In this document: in pieces, positions 62,560-64,000 of the stretch | How the letters are laid out: every line of letters starts with the position of its first letter | Position numbering within the stretch: the stretch's first letter is position 1 | DNA from: Ruegeria arenilitoris | Lineage (GTDB): Bacteria > Pseudomonadota > Alphaproteobacteria > Rhodobacterales > Rhodobacteraceae | DNA length: 64,000 nucleotides | NCBI RefSeq assembly: GCF_013035315.1 | Contig: NZ_WQHP01000005.1 | Span: forward strand, 338,356-402,355 | Direction of reading: 5' to 3' | The notes under the pieces: generated by a model | Told to the model about the DNA's origin: nothing | The model's database searches: none | The model's input: the letters and a program-made list of their open reading frames with translations, nothing else | Translations under genes and position numbers: made by a program

Positions 62560-63231
62560 CTACCCAGCGCCGTCTGACTGTTCTCCAACGCCTGTTCTGA
62601 CGATTTCCATGTCACCCTCATAGGGCTTCAGGAGCGCGAAGGCGTCTTCAGCGTCGCCATCCAGCCATTGTTCGTAATCTTTTGGGTGTAAGATCACAGG
62701 CATTCTCTGTGGGTGTATGGGGCGCACGACATCGTTCGCAGATGTCGTGATCATCGTATATGCAGCGACCTCCTCGGGCCCGTCCTTCCCTTTGTACCGC
62801 GAGACCTGCCACATCCCCGCCAGGGCGAAGGGAGGACGCGCCTCAGCGCCTTTGAGGGCGAACCAGTGATACGTCGCCGGATTGCGTCCCTGGGCCTCAC
62901 AGAACGAGCTTGCCGGGACGAGGCAGCGCCGCTCTTCGAAGCTGTATTTCCAGAGCCCGCTCTTCAGCACCTTGTCATCGCGGGCGTTGTTCCAGGCGCT
63001 GGGTTGCAGGATCGCGCCTGTTTTCTTCGACTTCTTCGTCGTGCGAAAACCCCATGACAGCGACACAAGCTCACGCGCCCCGTCTTCGTCTTTGCGGACG
63101 ATAGGCGCCATGTGCTTCGGGTAGATCGCGGGAAGCGGCTCTGCGTTGCCGAGCCTGTCTCGTTCTGCGGCGACGTCGAACAGCTGGCGCATCGCATCTG
63201 CAGGGATTGTGTTCGAATAAAGATTACACAT
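62560..63231 (-). CDS. SOS response-associated peptidase (YedK/HMCES family)
   Basis: A 223-residue SRAP protein that forms a thiazolidine crosslink with abasic sites in single-stranded DNA. Met is followed by the catalytic Cys2 (MCNLYSN); other conserved parts are SAWNNARDDKV, RRCLVPASSFCEAQG with its Glu, and TTSANDVVRPIHPQRMPVIL with the active His. GAGGTGG precedes the ATG. No alphaproteobacterial LexA box was found upstream, so SOS control is not supported by sequence. Confidence 0.93.
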   Translation of the reverse strand: MCNLYSNTIPADAMRQLFDVAAERDRLGNAEPLPAIYPKHMAPIVRKDEDGARELVSLSWGFRTTKKSKKTGAILQPSAWNNARDDKVLKSGLWKYSFEERRCLVPASSFCEAQGRNPATYHWFALKGAEARPPFALAGMWQVSRYKGKDGPEEVAAYTMITTSANDVVRPIHPQRMPVILHPKDYEQWLDGDAEDAFALLKPYEGDMEIVRTGVGEQSDGAG

Positions 63232-63716
63232 CAGGCCACCTCGCTGACTCGTGAGCCTACACGACTGGGCCGGAAAAAATCACCACCCGCGAGAGGTGGC
63301 GATCTTGGTCACACGATCCAGACGAAGAGTAATCCTGGTCTCTAGCGGTATGTTAATAACGCGTGGCGGAAGAACGAATTGCCAGGTTTCTGGTTCGACG
63401 CAATTGTAGAGTAGATTGCGTCGGATGGCCGTTTCCGCCCTCTCGGCGACAGCTTATGCGCTCAGGGCATGAACCTGGCGACTGAGGCGGTCGGCAGTTC
63501 TGAACTCAAAGCGGCCATTCGCTGCGCTCTGTGTGAATGACTGTTGAGCGGACACTGCTGCCGTTCCCACCTCTGAACTCAATGGCTGGACTCAGCTTGA
63601 AAGGGAGCCTTTAAAATGCCGTTTAGAGTTTCCTAAACAGGTTGCAATCCACAGAGGCAAAGCACTTGAAAAGCGGTTTAACCTCTTGGTTTTTCGGCGA
63701 ATGTGCTACTCCGAAA
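63232..63716. other. Intergenic stretch without a supported gene
   Basis: About 485 nt upstream of the SRAP gene. It contains a short hairpin near 63279-63302 (TCACCAC/GTGGCGA) and a segment around 63500-63600 resembling noncoding debris, with CTCAAAGCGGCCATTC. No credible ORF. Confidence 0.4.
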
Positions 63717-64000
63717 TCAATAAGTGAATGCTTCAACTATATGCGCGTTGAGTTGATAAACGGATTCCACGTTTGTAGCGCCATCGTAGAATGTAACATC
63801 GCTGATTTTGCGTTCATCTGACAGTTCACCTTCGATCCAAAATGCATCGAAAATCGATTTGAATTCGACGCCTTTTGGGTAATCAACATGAATGATCTGG
63901 TTGGGTGGCGGCGAAGGTGTATGAACGCAAGAACCTGCGACTGGCACAAACAGGAATTCGGTTACAACTCCTCCATCGATTGTCAGTGGTACTATGTACC
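63717..64000 (-). CDS. DUF3299 family protein (N-terminus beyond window)
   Basis: The frame is open from the right edge to a TGA at 63717, giving the last 93 residues. VPLTIDGGVVTEFLFVPVAGSC, VHTPSPPPNQIIHVDYPKGV and FDAFWIEGELS are typical of DUF3299, a family of exported proteins usually near ABC-type or lipoprotein export genes. Function unknown. Internal GTG at 63947 is not a true start because conserved sequence continues upstream. Confidence 0.82.
   Translation of the reverse strand, partial: YIVPLTIDGGVVTEFLFVPVAGSCVHTPSPPPNQIIHVDYPKGVEFKSIFDAFWIEGELSDERKISDVTFYDGATNVESVYQLNAHIVEAFTY

Noticed and set aside
1..64000. CRISPR arrays
   Set aside because: No set of regularly spaced repeats with unique spacers was seen; the GCGCGAGAT repeats are too short and irregular.

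Overview
The window looks like a chromosomal segment of a marine alphaproteobacterium of the Rhodobacteraceae (Roseobacter group). This rests on gene content and organisation: an fbc-type petABC operon, a MarR plus OmpR pair resembling petP/petR beside ilvE, a type-II-like lumazine synthase behind an FMN riboswitch, and an xseB-ispA-dxs run. No taxonomic search was possible, so the genus is left open.

Region 1 (1-31.5 kb) is an exopolysaccharide (EPS) locus. By eye it is more AT-rich than the rest. It holds a WecG/TagA/CpsF glycosyltransferase, two GT2 enzymes, a GT1/GT4-like glycosyltransferase, three sulfotransferases, a Wzc/ExoP-like chain-length protein with a degenerate ATPase motif, an ExoF/Wza-like export protein, an ExoY-like initiating sugar transferase, a flippase and a Wzy/ExoQ-like polymerase. 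Precursor genes include a glucose-1-phosphate cytidylyltransferase, UDP-glucose dehydrogenase and a UDP-glucuronate decarboxylase-like enzyme. There are also an SDR, a DUF4910 protein, a NovU-like C-methyltransferase, an aldo/keto-reductase-like protein, a Gfo/Idh oxidoreductase, a HAD plus membrane-protein pair, a DegT aminotransferase and a GMC oxidoreductase. Together they suggest a sulfated polysaccharide carrying xylose or glucuronate and an amino or branched sugar. The locus ends beside the 3' end of a tRNA-Lys gene.

Region 2 (31.6-54.6 kb) is core genome: tRNA-Lys, dapF-mtaB, petABC, an XRE-cupin regulator with a GNAT, a cytochrome c, a GST, a PaiB-like protein, an FMN riboswitch with ribH, aroC with an HD-domain gene, an EamA transporter, cobO, phoD, an SPW-like membrane protein, an AraC regulator, ilvE, the MarR/OmpR pair, a histone-deacetylase-like gene and xseB-ispA-dxs. 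Several starts are decided by ribosome-binding sites, including GTG starts for petA and the HD-domain gene.

Region 3 (54.8-64 kb) is accessory. A small integrated element at about 55.4-58.9 kb carries a tyrosine integrase, a hypothetical gene, an AlpA-like regulator whose ribosome-binding site lies in a hairpin, short ORFs, a RepA/AAA-type ATPase that appears truncated at its N-terminus, iteron-like GCGCGAGAT repeats and a strong terminator. After it come a Tat-exported amidase, a beta-barrel outer-membrane protein, a twice-frameshifted pseudogene, a YedK/HMCES-type SOS peptidase and the 3' part of a DUF3299 gene that runs off the right edge.
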